Source: Anaeromicrobium sediminis (GTDB taxonomy: Bacteria; Bacillota; Clostridia; Peptostreptococcales; Thermotaleaceae). Taken from it: DNA of 64,000 nt. Under the pieces are notes generated by a model, which had not been told where the DNA came from, searched no databases, and saw nothing but the letters and a program-made list of their open reading frames with translations. Within the stretch, counting starts at the first letter, position 1; the number at the start of each line of letters is the position of its first letter. The stretch covers positions 62,001-126,000 of the forward strand of contig NZ_NIBG01000001.1 of the NCBI RefSeq assembly GCF_002270055.1, given 5' to 3'. Positions 35,173-43,355 of this stretch are shown here, piece after piece. The position numbers and the translations under genes were made by a program.

Positions 35173-36683
35173 AACTTAGGATATATTTTCAAAGTGAGAT
35201 TCTTCTTACTAGGTTTGTAGTAGGTGACTTTATACAAAAGACTCTTAATAAATCTATTTTGTTCTTCTATATTGTTGGATAGAAAATAATGGTCCATTAA
35301 GTCTCGATTAATGGACAAATTCCTTTTTAAATCCTCTTTTAATCCAAGAGACTCTTGCAGGTGTATTTTGTTTTTGTAAATCAGATTATTAATATGAAGT
35401 TCTTTATTTTTTAAGAAAGACACTCTTTCTTCATATAACTGTTTATCATATATTTTTCTTTCAAAATAATTGTAAACTTGAGTCTTTTGTAAATATAATT
35501 CCCTTAATTGACGTTCATTGTAATTGATTGAATTATTATAAAAGGAAATAGAAGAATTTAGGTCATCTAATAAATCCTTTTCCATATGAATGGTTATAGG
35601 GTAATTTGAAAAATATTTTCTCAAATTGCAAATTAAAGAGGTTTCTATTAGGGAAAATTTACTACTTTTATTGCCACATTTACTAGTACATATTAGTTGA
35701 GGTTCTCTGTTTTTATATGGCCTTAGAATCATTTTTTTATTACATATTTCACAAAATATTACCCCTGCTAGGGGGTTTTTTAATTGTCTTTTTCCTGGAA
35801 CTGGAGAATTTCTTCTGCTACTTAGTATGGACTGAGCCTTTTCATATGTTTCTTTTGTGATTAAGGCCTCATGTTTTCCATCAACAACCATCCAATTACT
35901 TTTATTCTGAGAAACAATATGTTTATTTCCAAGGGAGTCTTTGTAAGTTCGTGTTTTTTTCCAAGTTATTTTCCCTGTATATATGGGATTTTTCAATATA
36001 TTTAATATGGAATAGTTATTCCAAGGTTTATTAGTATGAGTTGTGTAACCTGAATCATTTAATCGGTGAGCTATTTTACTAGAACCTATAGACTCTGTAG
36101 TATACCAGTGAAATATTTTTTTTACAATTAAGGATTCACTATCTTTAGGTATTAAAAATCTTTCATTATGCTCTTCTTTTATTAAATATCCAAAGGGTGG
36201 ATTTGGAGAAATATAATTCCCCTCTTCAATAGATCGAATTCGACCTCGTTGTAATCGCCTAGTGATTATTTTTAACTCTTTTCTTGCCATAAAGGCTTCA
36301 AATTCACTATATTCTTCATCAAATTCATTATTTAGATCATAAATTTTTCTTGGTGTTATTATCTTAGTATGGGATTTTTTAAATGTATCTAGTATTAGAC
36401 CTTGTTCCCTCATATTGCCTCTTCCTAAGCGATCAATGTCCATACATAGTACTCCATAATAATTTTTGTTGTCCACTTCTTTTAGGAGAGATAACATTTC
36501 AGGTCTACTTATCAAACTATCTCCAGACACAATTTCCCTTTTTATGGATGTTACTATGTAATTCCTTTTATCAGCTAGATCTAGTAAGGTATCTTCGTGT
36601 TTTCTTAAGGCTTCAGTTGAAAGATCTTGTTCTAAATTTTCATCTCCTCTTGATTTTCTTAAATAGATACATACTTTTTTCAA
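35163..36683 (-). CDS. Large serine recombinase of sigK element 2
   Basis: About 506 residues. The catalytic start is KKVCIYLRKSRGDE with the nucleophile serine in RKS, then MDIDRLGRGNMREQG and EFEAFMARKELKIITRRLQRGR. The recombinase domain is followed by a zinc ribbon (GVIFCEICNKKM and LICTSKCG) and a long coiled coil. It belongs to a different subgroup from the element 1 enzyme (YLRKSR type with SGDSLISRPEM), so each probably recognises only its own sites. I chose TTG 36683, since AGGTGATT lies just ahead; GTG 36692 overlaps it. It runs opposite to sigK and convergent with the MATE gene. Confidence 0.94.
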   Translation of the reverse strand: MKKVCIYLRKSRGDENLEQDLSTEALRKHEDTLLDLADKRNYIVTSIKREIVSGDSLISRPEMLSLLKEVDNKNYYGVLCMDIDRLGRGNMREQGLILDTFKKSHTKIITPRKIYDLNNEFDEEYSEFEAFMARKELKIITRRLQRGRIRSIEEGNYISPNPPFGYLIKEEHNERFLIPKDSESLIVKKIFHWYTTESIGSSKIAHRLNDSGYTTHTNKPWNNYSILNILKNPIYTGKITWKKTRTYKDSLGNKHIVSQNKSNWMVVDGKHEALITKETYEKAQSILSSRRNSPVPGKRQLKNPLAGVIFCEICNKKMILRPYKNREPQLICTSKCGNKSSKFSLIETSLICNLRKYFSNYPITIHMEKDLLDDLNSSISFYNNSINYNERQLRELYLQKTQVYNYFERKIYDKQLYEERVSFLKNKELHINNLIYKNKIHLQESLGLKEDLKRNLSINRDLMDHYFLSNNIEEQNRFIKSLLYKVTYYKPSKKNLTLKIYPKLRC

Positions 36684-36812
36684 TATAATCACCTATGAAA
36701 GTTTAGTTATTAGAGTATATTTACTAGACAATGAATTTATTATTAACTATTAAAAATTTTATTATTAAAATGAGTGTCCACGCATATTAAGTATTAAGGG
36801 GATGATAAGAAG

Positions 36813-36944
36813 ATGGGAGAAGAGATAAATATAATAATAGTAAAGCCCACATTAAATAGTGATTATATGGAAGAAAAAATTGAAGAAGAAATTAAAAAAA
36901 GTATTATATCAATTTTAAAAAAAGAAATCATTAGTAAAAAATAA
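36813..36944 (+). CDS. Small protein in element 2 (43 residues)
   Basis: Divergent from recombinase 2. ATG 36813 has AAGGGG about ten bases upstream. It encodes MGEEINIIIVKPTLNSDYME then a long charged amphipathic helix rich in Glu, Lys and Ile. There is no named family. Position and size mirror the 56-residue ORF beside recombinase 1, so it is a candidate excision or regulatory factor for element 2. Confidence 0.5.
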   Translation: MGEEINIIIVKPTLNSDYMEEKIEEEIKKSIISILKKEIISKK

Positions 36945-37004
36945 ATGATAAAATTTGTTAGCACATAGACAGGCTAAGTAATATTATATAGCAGGGGTGG
37001 GAAA

Positions 37005-37910
37005 ATGCTAGAGAAAATAAATAAAAAGTTTGTCTATGGACTAATAGTTATATTGGCTGCTGTAACTGCATTTGGTACAAGCTTTTTTTATAAAAGTATT
37101 AGTGAAGAACAAATATTAGACACTACTACTAAAACTTTATATACAATTGGCAAAGATCAAGAAAATAGGATTTTAGAATTTTATGATAATGTTCTTTATA
37201 ATTTAAATTTAATTGCACAAGGCTATTCCATATCAGGGATGAAATGTGACAATGTGAATAGAATTATAGAATATATTAATTTTAAAAATAGAGACATTTT
37301 TATTGATATATACGTTATAGATAACGATTTAAATTTAATATATGGTAACAATTATGCACAAGAAAACTTTGAGGATAACGAGTGTATAAAACGTGCTTTA
37401 GATGGAGAATTGACCTTTGGACAAATATTAAAAATAAAGAATACCATATATACGGATGTGGCAATTCCAGTATATAGGGACAAGAAAGCCATTGGTGCCA
37501 TATATGCTAAGGTGGATTTAACATATTTGAATGATATAATGGCAAATTCTAAATTAATAGGAGAAGATGCAGAGAGTTTTATGTTGGATAATGAAGGCAT
37601 ATTTGTTACTGAGTCAAGATTTATTCCTAATGCTGTAGGAAAGCAGAGTGCAAATATTGGAAAAATAAAATCCTCAATAGATTATTCTAATAAGATACCT
37701 TATAAAAATTATAGGGATGAAGAAGTATATGGTATATATTTTACTATTCCTTATAATGAATTAACTTTAGTATTAGAGCATAGTAATTTAAACATGAATG
37801 AGAAACACAAGGAACAAATAGAAAAAATAGGTCAATTGGCAGCCTTAATAGAAGTGTTGGTTTTAGCAATTAGTAAGGTTGTTTATGAAAAACTATACAA
37901 AAATGAATGA
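37005..37910 (+). CDS. Membrane sensor with dCache-like extracellular domain and no output domain
   Basis: 301 residues. One membrane segment is at about 11-30. An extracytoplasmic region of about 240 residues has the double-Cache pattern (FIDIYVIDNDLNLIYGN, IYTDVAIPVYRDKKAIGAIY, FMLDNEGIFVTESR). A second hydrophobic segment lies at about 275-293. It ends ten residues later, so no histidine kinase, GGDEF or methyl-accepting domain is present. It may be a truncated receptor, or may work through a partner. RBS AGGGGTGGG precedes ATG 37005. It is cargo of element 2, closed by a strong terminator. Confidence 0.75.
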   Translation: MLEKINKKFVYGLIVILAAVTAFGTSFFYKSISEEQILDTTTKTLYTIGKDQENRILEFYDNVLYNLNLIAQGYSISGMKCDNVNRIIEYINFKNRDIFIDIYVIDNDLNLIYGNNYAQENFEDNECIKRALDGELTFGQILKIKNTIYTDVAIPVYRDKKAIGAIYAKVDLTYLNDIMANSKLIGEDAESFMLDNEGIFVTESRFIPNAVGKQSANIGKIKSSIDYSNKIPYKNYRDEEVYGIYFTIPYNELTLVLEHSNLNMNEKHKEQIEKIGQLAALIEVLVLAISKVVYEKLYKNE

Positions 37911-37935
37911 AAATATAAGAAGTAGCTTTTAGACT

Positions 37936-37964
37936 AAAAGGGTTCTCAAAAAGAGAACCCTTTT
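37936..37964. terminator. Bidirectional terminator near the right end of element 2
   Basis: AAAAGGGTTCTC and GAGAACCCTTTT form a perfect 12-bp stem with an AAAAA loop. It ends the dCache gene (+) and the tiny peptide gene (-). Confidence 0.88.
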
Positions 37965-37981
37965 AATTTAGTTCTTTTGAT

Positions 37982-38059
37982 TTATAAGTACATTATCTTT
38001 AAAAGTAATGCTAAGAATACAAAAGAAAACATGGAAAGTTTGAAATTTTTATGTTTCAT
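37982..38059 (-). CDS. Tiny hydrophobic peptide (25 residues) at the right end of element 2
   Basis: On the minus strand AGGAGG lies seven bases before ATG 38059. The peptide begins MKHKNFKLSMFSF and continues with VFLALLLKIMYL, one short membrane helix after a basic start. It ends shortly before a bidirectional terminator. The layout resembles type I toxin peptides or small membrane regulators. No antisense RNA is evident by eye. Its place between cargo and attachment site is suggestive, but function is unknown. Confidence 0.45.
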   Translation of the reverse strand: MKHKNFKLSMFSFVFLALLLKIMYL

Positions 38060-38187
38060 TTTTTTCCTCCTAAAAAATAATAGTTTAAATCTATTAATAT
38101 GTAAATATTAACAATATTATTCTTGAAATTTAAATAAAAATTTCACAATGTATTATAATTTTTTATAACTTGTTAATGATTATGAAA

Positions 38188-38196
38188 TATCATTAA
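38188..38196 (+). other. Right crossover repeat of element 2
   Basis: TATCATTAA. Just upstream, TTAATGAT (38173-38180) is the exact inverse of ATCATTAA (38189-38196), an 8-bp inverted repeat with an 8-bp spacer that may help the recombinase bind. Confidence 0.85.
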
Positions 38197-38480
38197 TAGA
38201 TATTCTTGGCACAGAGACAGATGAAGTTTTAGACGAGGTGGAATTAAAGATACAAGTGAAAAAATTATATGAAAAAATGAAATGTGTTTTAAAGGCAAGA
38301 GAAAGGACTGTAATACAATTGAGGTATGGATTAGCTAATGGAGGTAGCAAAACTCAGAGGGAAATTGCAAAACTATTAGGAATTTCTAGATCATATGTGT
38401 CAAGAATCGAGAAAAGAGCCATAAAAAAGTTAGGGAAGGCCTTTAATAGCAGTTGTAAAAAACAAAGTAAAGAGAAATAA
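38197..38480 (+). CDS. sigK: sigK segment 3 of 3 (sigma region 4)
   Basis: Encodes the C-terminal 94 residues of sigma-K: IDILGTETDEVLDEVELK, then region 4 with RERTVIQLRYGL and the -35-binding helix-turn-helix TQREIAKLLGISRSYVSRIE, ending in a lysine-rich tail. The frame continues upstream of any start codon to the TATCATTAA repeat. There is no RBS, so it is not an independent gene. A terminator follows at 38491. Total length of the joined gene is 726 nt including the stop, and the protein length of 241 equals that of B. subtilis pro-sigma-K. Confidence 0.96.
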
Positions 38481-38490
38481 ATATTTTTTG

Positions 38491-38523
38491 AAGATGTTAC
38501 ATAACATTGTAACATCTTTTTTA
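38491..38523 (+). terminator. Terminator after sigK
   Basis: AAGATGTTACA (38491-38501) pairs with TGTAACATCTT (38508-38518), followed by TTTTT. Confidence 0.85.
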
Positions 38524-38540
38524 ATGTTACTAAAAGATTT

Positions 38541-38569
38541 TTTACAGTACACAGGAATTTAGGTATATT
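38541..38569 (+). promoter_or_regulatory. Sigma-A-type promoter for capA and perhaps the pilus operon
   Basis: TTTACA (38541-38546), 17 bp, TATATT (38564-38569), about 65 bp before ATG 38635. Confidence 0.6.
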
Positions 38570-38634
38570 ATATATAACTTATTAAGAATAGTAATATTAC
38601 GATTTTATTCCGAGTAGATATAAAGGAGGATTAC

Positions 38635-39882
38635 ATGAAAAAAATAATCAGCATAATAATAATTAACATCATAATCATAAGTAACCCTTTTACAGTATAT
38701 TCCTTTGACGAAAGTGCCCTTATAAAAGAATTTAAAAAGAAATTTGAAAAAAATAAAGAAATAGATATCGTGGCTGTAGGAGATATAATGGTCCATGGTC
38801 CTCAATTAAGAGCTCAATATGACTTGAAAAATAAGTTATATTCTTTCGAAGATAATTTTAAATATATAAAGAAATATATTGAAAGAGCAGATATAGCTTT
38901 ATGTAATTTAGAAACGACCTTATTAGGATATGAGCCTTATACTAGCTACCCTAAATTTAATTCTCCAGATAATCTTGTAGATGCCCTTAAAAATAGTGGT
39001 TTTGATATAATATCAACTGCTAATAATCATTCCTTTGACACGAAGGCCATAGGCATGTTTAGAACGGTAGATGTACTTTTAAATAAGGGGTTAGATGTAA
39101 TTGGTACTAGGAATGATAATTATAACAAGGACTATATAATAAAAGAAGTTAAGGGAGTAAAAGTGGCTTTTACATCATTTACCTATGAGACTAAAAAATA
39201 TGGAAAAAATAAAACTATAAATGGAATTGTATTACCTAAAAAATACGAGACATACATTAATACTTTTAGTTATTATAACCTTGAAAATGATTTGAAGAAA
39301 ATGGAGAAAATAATTAAAAAAATGAAAAAAGAAAAGGTGGATTTAATAATTTTCTTTTTTCATTGGGGAAATGAGTATCATAATCAACCCAATGAGCATC
39401 AAAAGTTAATTGCTAAAAAACTATCCTCATATGGAGTAGATATTATTTTAGGAAGTCATCCTCATGTAATCCAACCCATAACTATAATTAAAAATGAATT
39501 TGGAAAAGAAACTGCAGTAGTATATTCAATGGGAAATTTTCTATCTAATCAAAGGTATGAGAATGTAAAAAATAGGTCTGCAGAAGATGGAATAGTAGTT
39601 GATTTTAAAATTATAAAAAGTTACAAAGGGGAAGTCTCTATAAAGAAAATATCATATATTCCCACCTGGGTATATAAAAGGTATATTAATGGAAAAAGGG
39701 ATTATAAAATTTTACCATTAATCCATAATAATAATGAATTGAAAAAATTAGTAGGTGAAGAAGCTAATTTGAATAGAGCTTTAAACTCAAGAAAAAATAC
39801 TACTAATTTAATAGAATATAATAAAGGGATAGGCCAGATTAAAGTGTATAATCCATTGGAGGATATAGATGATAAGCAGTAA
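38635..39882 (+). CDS. CapA-type metallophosphatase family protein
   Basis: 415 residues with a signal sequence (residues 1-23). The PGA_cap/CapA metallophosphatase domain has IDIVAVGDIMVHGPQL with metal ligands, CNLETTLLG, STANNHSFD, IFFFHWGNEY and GSHPHVIQP. Members are tied to poly-gamma-glutamate capsule export or to cell-surface phosphoesterase activity. No capBCD genes are nearby, so a capsule role is doubtful. Its stop overlaps the pilB start by 14 bases, so it may belong to the pilus transcription unit. Confidence 0.87.
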   Translation: MKKIISIIIINIIIISNPFTVYSFDESALIKEFKKKFEKNKEIDIVAVGDIMVHGPQLRAQYDLKNKLYSFEDNFKYIKKYIERADIALCNLETTLLGYEPYTSYPKFNSPDNLVDALKNSGFDIISTANNHSFDTKAIGMFRTVDVLLNKGLDVIGTRNDNYNKDYIIKEVKGVKVAFTSFTYETKKYGKNKTINGIVLPKKYETYINTFSYYNLENDLKKMEKIIKKMKKEKVDLIIFFFHWGNEYHNQPNEHQKLIAKKLSSYGVDIILGSHPHVIQPITIIKNEFGKETAVVYSMGNFLSNQRYENVKNRSAEDGIVVDFKIIKSYKGEVSIKKISYIPTWVYKRYINGKRDYKILPLIHNNNELKKLVGEEANLNRALNSRKNTTNLIEYNKGIGQIKVYNPLEDIDDKQ

Positions 39883-41512
39883 AATAGGAAAACTCTTAAT
39901 AAATGAAGGACTTATAGATGAAAAACAATTAAAAGAAGCTTTAGATAGTCAAAAGATTACTAATGAAAAACTAGGAAGCATATTAATAAAAAAGGACTAT
40001 GTGGGAGAGAAAGAGTTCTATATTACTTTAAGTAAACAACTAAAAATTCCTTTTATAGAGTTGGATAGTTGCCATATAGAGAGTCATGTTATAGAAATAC
40101 TTAATAAGAAATTTGTTACTAAAAATCTAGTAATGCCTTTTTATAAGGGAGATACGTTTTTAAAAGTATTAATGGAAGACCCCTTAGATATAAATTTATT
40201 AGATTTTATGAAAAATACTACAGGGTTAGATATTGATGTGTACATTGGAACTAAAAGTCATATATTATGCCAAATTGAAAAATATTACGATACATCATTC
40301 AAAGAAGAATTGATTCATGAGTTGGAAAAAAGAAATAAGGGAGAAGAAAGTTTTAGTACAATTCATATTAATGGAACTTCAATAGGTACCTTTTTTAATT
40401 TTTTAGTTAAAAAAGCTGTTCAGATGAAAAGTAGTGATATTCATATAGAGCCTAAAAAGCGTAATTTTATAATAAGGTTTAGGATAAATGGAGAATTAAA
40501 AAGAGTAGAAAATCTTCCGAAATCCGTTTATGATGCTTTAATTCAACATATAAAATATATGTGTCAGTTAGACTTAGCAGAAAAGAGAGTTCCGCAGGAT
40601 GGAAGATATGAAATAAATACAGGCGGTAATAATATTGATATAAGAATATCCACTATCCCTACTGTATATGGAGAAAAGGTAGTCTTTAGATTATTAAATA
40701 GAGATGAATTTATTAAGACGAAGGAAGAGTTGGGATTAGACAAAAAAAGTCTATTAGTATATAAAAATATGATAAAAAGAAATTCAGGTATAATTTTAAT
40801 CTCTGGTCCTACTGGAAGTGGTAAAACAACTACATTATATAGCATTATAAAGGAGTTAGATTTTAAAAATAAAAATATTACTACTATTGAAGATCCAGTA
40901 GAGTACAAAATAGAACATATAAATCAAATGGAAGTAAATGATAAAATAGGCATGACCTTTGAATCGGGTTTAAAGGCCCTATTAAGGCAAGATCCAGATG
41001 TAATAATGATTGGTGAAATTAGAAATAGGGATACGGCTAAAATTGCTTTTAAGGCGTCCATAACAGGACATTTAGTATTAAGTACTATACATACAAAGAA
41101 TACCTTTTCAACAATTTTAAGATTAAAGGACATGGGAGTTGATTCTTACTTAATAGCCAATGGTTTAATAGGTGTGATAGCTCAAAGACTAGTGAAGGAA
41201 ATATGCCCTAAATGTAGGATAACTTATAAGAATAAGAGTTTTTTAGTAGGTAGTATTAAAAAGCTGTACAAAGGAATGGGATGTGACTATTGTAATAATA
41301 CTGGTTATAAGGGGAGAAGAGGAGTATATGAAATTATGCCAATTGATAACAATATGAAAAAATTAATAAACGGGAAATTTTCCTTAGATAAGATAAAGAA
41401 TTATGCGGTGGAAAATGGTATGAGAACTTTAGAAAAGACAGGGCTAAATCTATTACAAAAGGGGATTATTACATTAGATGATTTTATGAGTTTATATTAC
41501 TCTATAAAATAA
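39869..41512 (+). CDS. pilB: Type IV pilus assembly ATPase PilB
   Basis: A 547-residue hexameric ATPase that powers pilus extension. An N-terminal MshEN domain (KIGKLLINEGLIDEKQLKEA) leads to the catalytic core: Walker A GPTGSGKTTT with K319, the Asp box TTIEDPVEY, Walker B DPDVIMIGEIR and the His box TGHLVLSTIHTKN. A zinc tetracysteine (CPKCR and CDYC) is in the C-terminal part. It starts inside capA. No PilT retraction ATPase is nearby. Confidence 0.95.
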   Translation: MISSKIGKLLINEGLIDEKQLKEALDSQKITNEKLGSILIKKDYVGEKEFYITLSKQLKIPFIELDSCHIESHVIEILNKKFVTKNLVMPFYKGDTFLKVLMEDPLDINLLDFMKNTTGLDIDVYIGTKSHILCQIEKYYDTSFKEELIHELEKRNKGEESFSTIHINGTSIGTFFNFLVKKAVQMKSSDIHIEPKKRNFIIRFRINGELKRVENLPKSVYDALIQHIKYMCQLDLAEKRVPQDGRYEINTGGNNIDIRISTIPTVYGEKVVFRLLNRDEFIKTKEELGLDKKSLLVYKNMIKRNSGIILISGPTGSGKTTTLYSIIKELDFKNKNITTIEDPVEYKIEHINQMEVNDKIGMTFESGLKALLRQDPDVIMIGEIRNRDTAKIAFKASITGHLVLSTIHTKNTFSTILRLKDMGVDSYLIANGLIGVIAQRLVKEICPKCRITYKNKSFLVGSIKKLYKGMGCDYCNNTGYKGRRGVYEIMPIDNNMKKLINGKFSLDKIKNYAVENGMRTLEKTGLNLLQKGIITLDDFMSLYYSIK

Positions 41513-41523
41513 GAGGTGTTAAC

Positions 41524-42720
41524 TTGATTAAATATTTATACAAAGCCATAGACGAAGAGGGAAATGAAGTAAAAGGAGATTATTTGGCAGAAAAGGAAGA
41601 TGATGTGATTTCACATATACATGATAAATCCCTATATCCAATAAAAATACGCAAAAGCTATGAAATGAACATGGATATAATAAAATCACTTTCCTATAAA
41701 GATACAATAGTATTTTGTAGGATGATGGGAACATTATTGATGGCAGATATTTCCTTCAGAGAAAGTATTAAAATATTATCCTTCCAAATTAAAAGCATAA
41801 AGTTAAGGGATGCTATAAAAACTATTTCTATAGGAATTGAAGAAGGTAAAAGCATTGGAGATAGTATGAAGAATTGTAAAGGAGCTTTTAATAATTTTTT
41901 TATAGGAATGGTAAAAATTGCTGAGGATACAGGTACACTCAATATTTTAATGTGTAAAATGGCAAATTTTTATGAGCGAAGAGAAAGCATTAAGAACAAA
42001 ATTATAAATGCTATAATGTATCCAGTGATTTTGTCCTTTGCATCTATAGGCATATTATTTTTCATATTCAATTTTGTCATACCAAGTATGAGTGGCATAT
42101 TTAAAACTATGGATATGAACTTGCCTTACTCTACTAAACTTATTTTTAAAATAAGTGAATACAAGGTAGAAATTTTAATTGGTATTATCATTAATGGAAT
42201 TTTGTTGAGTATATTTTTTCTATGTTTATATAGCAACAAAAAATATTTTATAGATAAAGCAAAAGTTAAAATACCAATTATTAAAAATATTATAATATTA
42301 AACCTAGTGTGTAATTTTTGTAGTAGTATGAGTTTAATGCTAAATTGCGATGTTCCTATTAAGAAAGCTTTAAATAATTTTATAGGTACTATTGATAATA
42401 TACATATTAAAAATGAATTTAAAAATGTGTTGTATGAAATCCAAAGTGGAAATAGTCTTTACAATTCATTGGAAAGTACAGGTCTATTTCCAGAGACTTT
42501 AATATTAATGGTTCGAATTGGAGAAGAATCATCTAAATTAAATTTTTTACTAGAAAAGGGTGAAGAAATTTACTATAGCGAGTTAGAAAATTTATTGAAA
42601 AAACTAACCATAATGATGGAACCTGTGTTTTTATCCATAATAGGAGTGGTAATAGGAACTATAGTTATATCTGTAGTAACACCTATATTTGGCATGATGG
42701 ACACGGTCAATTTTATGTAG
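41524..42720 (+). CDS. pilC: Type IV pilus platform protein PilC
   Basis: A 398-residue inner-membrane platform protein (type II secretion F family) that couples PilB to pilin insertion. Two T2SSF domains are seen, around residues 60-185 and 265-385, with membrane segments at about 160-190, 215-235 and 365-390. FCRMMGTLLMADISFRESI and CSSMSLMLNCDVPIKKAL are the paired domain starts. The start is TTG 41524 with AGAGGTG upstream. A terminator separates it from the pilin. Confidence 0.93.
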   Translation: MIKYLYKAIDEEGNEVKGDYLAEKEDDVISHIHDKSLYPIKIRKSYEMNMDIIKSLSYKDTIVFCRMMGTLLMADISFRESIKILSFQIKSIKLRDAIKTISIGIEEGKSIGDSMKNCKGAFNNFFIGMVKIAEDTGTLNILMCKMANFYERRESIKNKIINAIMYPVILSFASIGILFFIFNFVIPSMSGIFKTMDMNLPYSTKLIFKISEYKVEILIGIIINGILLSIFFLCLYSNKKYFIDKAKVKIPIIKNIIILNLVCNFCSSMSLMLNCDVPIKKALNNFIGTIDNIHIKNEFKNVLYEIQSGNSLYNSLESTGLFPETLILMVRIGEESSKLNFLLEKGEEIYYSELENLLKKLTIMMEPVFLSIIGVVIGTIVISVVTPIFGMMDTVNFM

Positions 42721-42730
42721 AGTATGTTTA

Positions 42731-42763
42731 AAATAAAGTCACTTATAGTGACTTTATTTTTTT
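42731..42763 (+). terminator. Attenuator/terminator between pilC and the pilin gene
   Basis: AAATAAAGTCACT (42731-42743) pairs with AGTGACTTTATTT (42747-42759), with trailing T. The pilin gene probably has its own promoter in the next 80 bp, which would allow higher pilin expression. Confidence 0.8.
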
Positions 42764-42843
42764 ATGTTAAAAGTTATAAAAAATGGAATAATTACAAATA
42801 ATACTCCTAGAATTTGTAAAAAAAGAAAAAGGAGGAAGAAATA

Positions 42844-43338
42844 ATGGAAAATAATAAAAAAAAGAATAAAGGATTTACCCTAATTGAAATCTTAGGAGTA
42901 TTAGCTATATTAGCCATATTAGTGGCCATGGTGGTACCTAAAATAGGAGGTTTTACCAATCAAGCTAAAAAGAGTGTAGATACAGTGGCACAAAATACTA
43001 TTCAAAAGGCATTGACCTTTTCTCTATTAAATGACGAGATAAAACTGGCTGATGATAGTACTGAAGGTGTAATAACTATAAAGAAAGGTGGAAGTGTAGA
43101 AGTTACAGATTTGACCATTAATGGTGAAGAAGATACAGATGGAGCAAAAGCAACAGTTCTTTTAACAGAATTATTAGGTAAAGATTTTTATCCAAAATCT
43201 GATGATTTCGATTCTTTTAAGATTACCATATCTGAAAATGACAATATTAAAGTAGAGCTAATAAAAAAAGATGATACGAAAAGTACTAATAAAGAAGATG
43301 AAAAAGACTCTAAGACAGGAGAGTCTACTGATAGTTAA
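42844..43338 (+). CDS. pilA: Major type IV pilin (PilA-like)
   Basis: A 164-residue prepilin. A short basic leader (MENNKKKNKG) is cut before F, then FTLIEILGVLAILAILVAMV has the conserved Glu at position 5 and the hydrophobic assembly helix. The globular part is short and acidic with a Lys/Asp/Ser-rich C-terminal tail (about 130-164) and no disulfide cysteines. A good RBS (AAGGAGGAAG) and a separate transcriptional position suggest it is the major subunit. Confidence 0.9.
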   Translation: MENNKKKNKGFTLIEILGVLAILAILVAMVVPKIGGFTNQAKKSVDTVAQNTIQKALTFSLLNDEIKLADDSTEGVITIKKGGSVEVTDLTINGEEDTDGAKATVLLTELLGKDFYPKSDDFDSFKITISENDNIKVELIKKDDTKSTNKEDEKDSKTGESTDS

Positions 43339-43355
43339 ACTATTTAAAGGAGAGT

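Larger units (their letters stand above)
33767..38196. mobile_element. sigK intervening element 2 (about 4.42 kb)
   Basis: Bounded by the 9-bp direct repeat TATCATTAA at 33767-33775 and 38188-38196. It interrupts codon 148, between region 3 and region 4 of sigma-K. Contents are a MATE efflux pump (+), a large serine recombinase (-), a 43-residue ORF (+), a membrane dCache-type protein (+) and a 25-residue hydrophobic peptide (-). Removing it joins TCA TTA A|TA GAT ATT in frame (S-L-I-D-I, as in B. subtilis SLIDV). Its site and recombinase differ from element 1, so it was acquired independently. Confidence 0.93.

Noticed and set aside
31014-38196. One single 7-kb element or a prophage
   Set aside because: A conserved sigK segment lies between two separate repeat pairs with two different recombinases, and no phage structural or replication genes are present.
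30675-38480. Reading the sigK fragments as a decayed pseudogene
   Set aside because: All junctions fall in direct repeats, the joined frame is perfect and full length, and both recombinases are intact, which is not what decay looks like.
38635-39882. CapA as evidence for a poly-gamma-glutamate capsule locus
   Set aside because: No capB, capC or capD is nearby and the gene is coupled to pilB instead.
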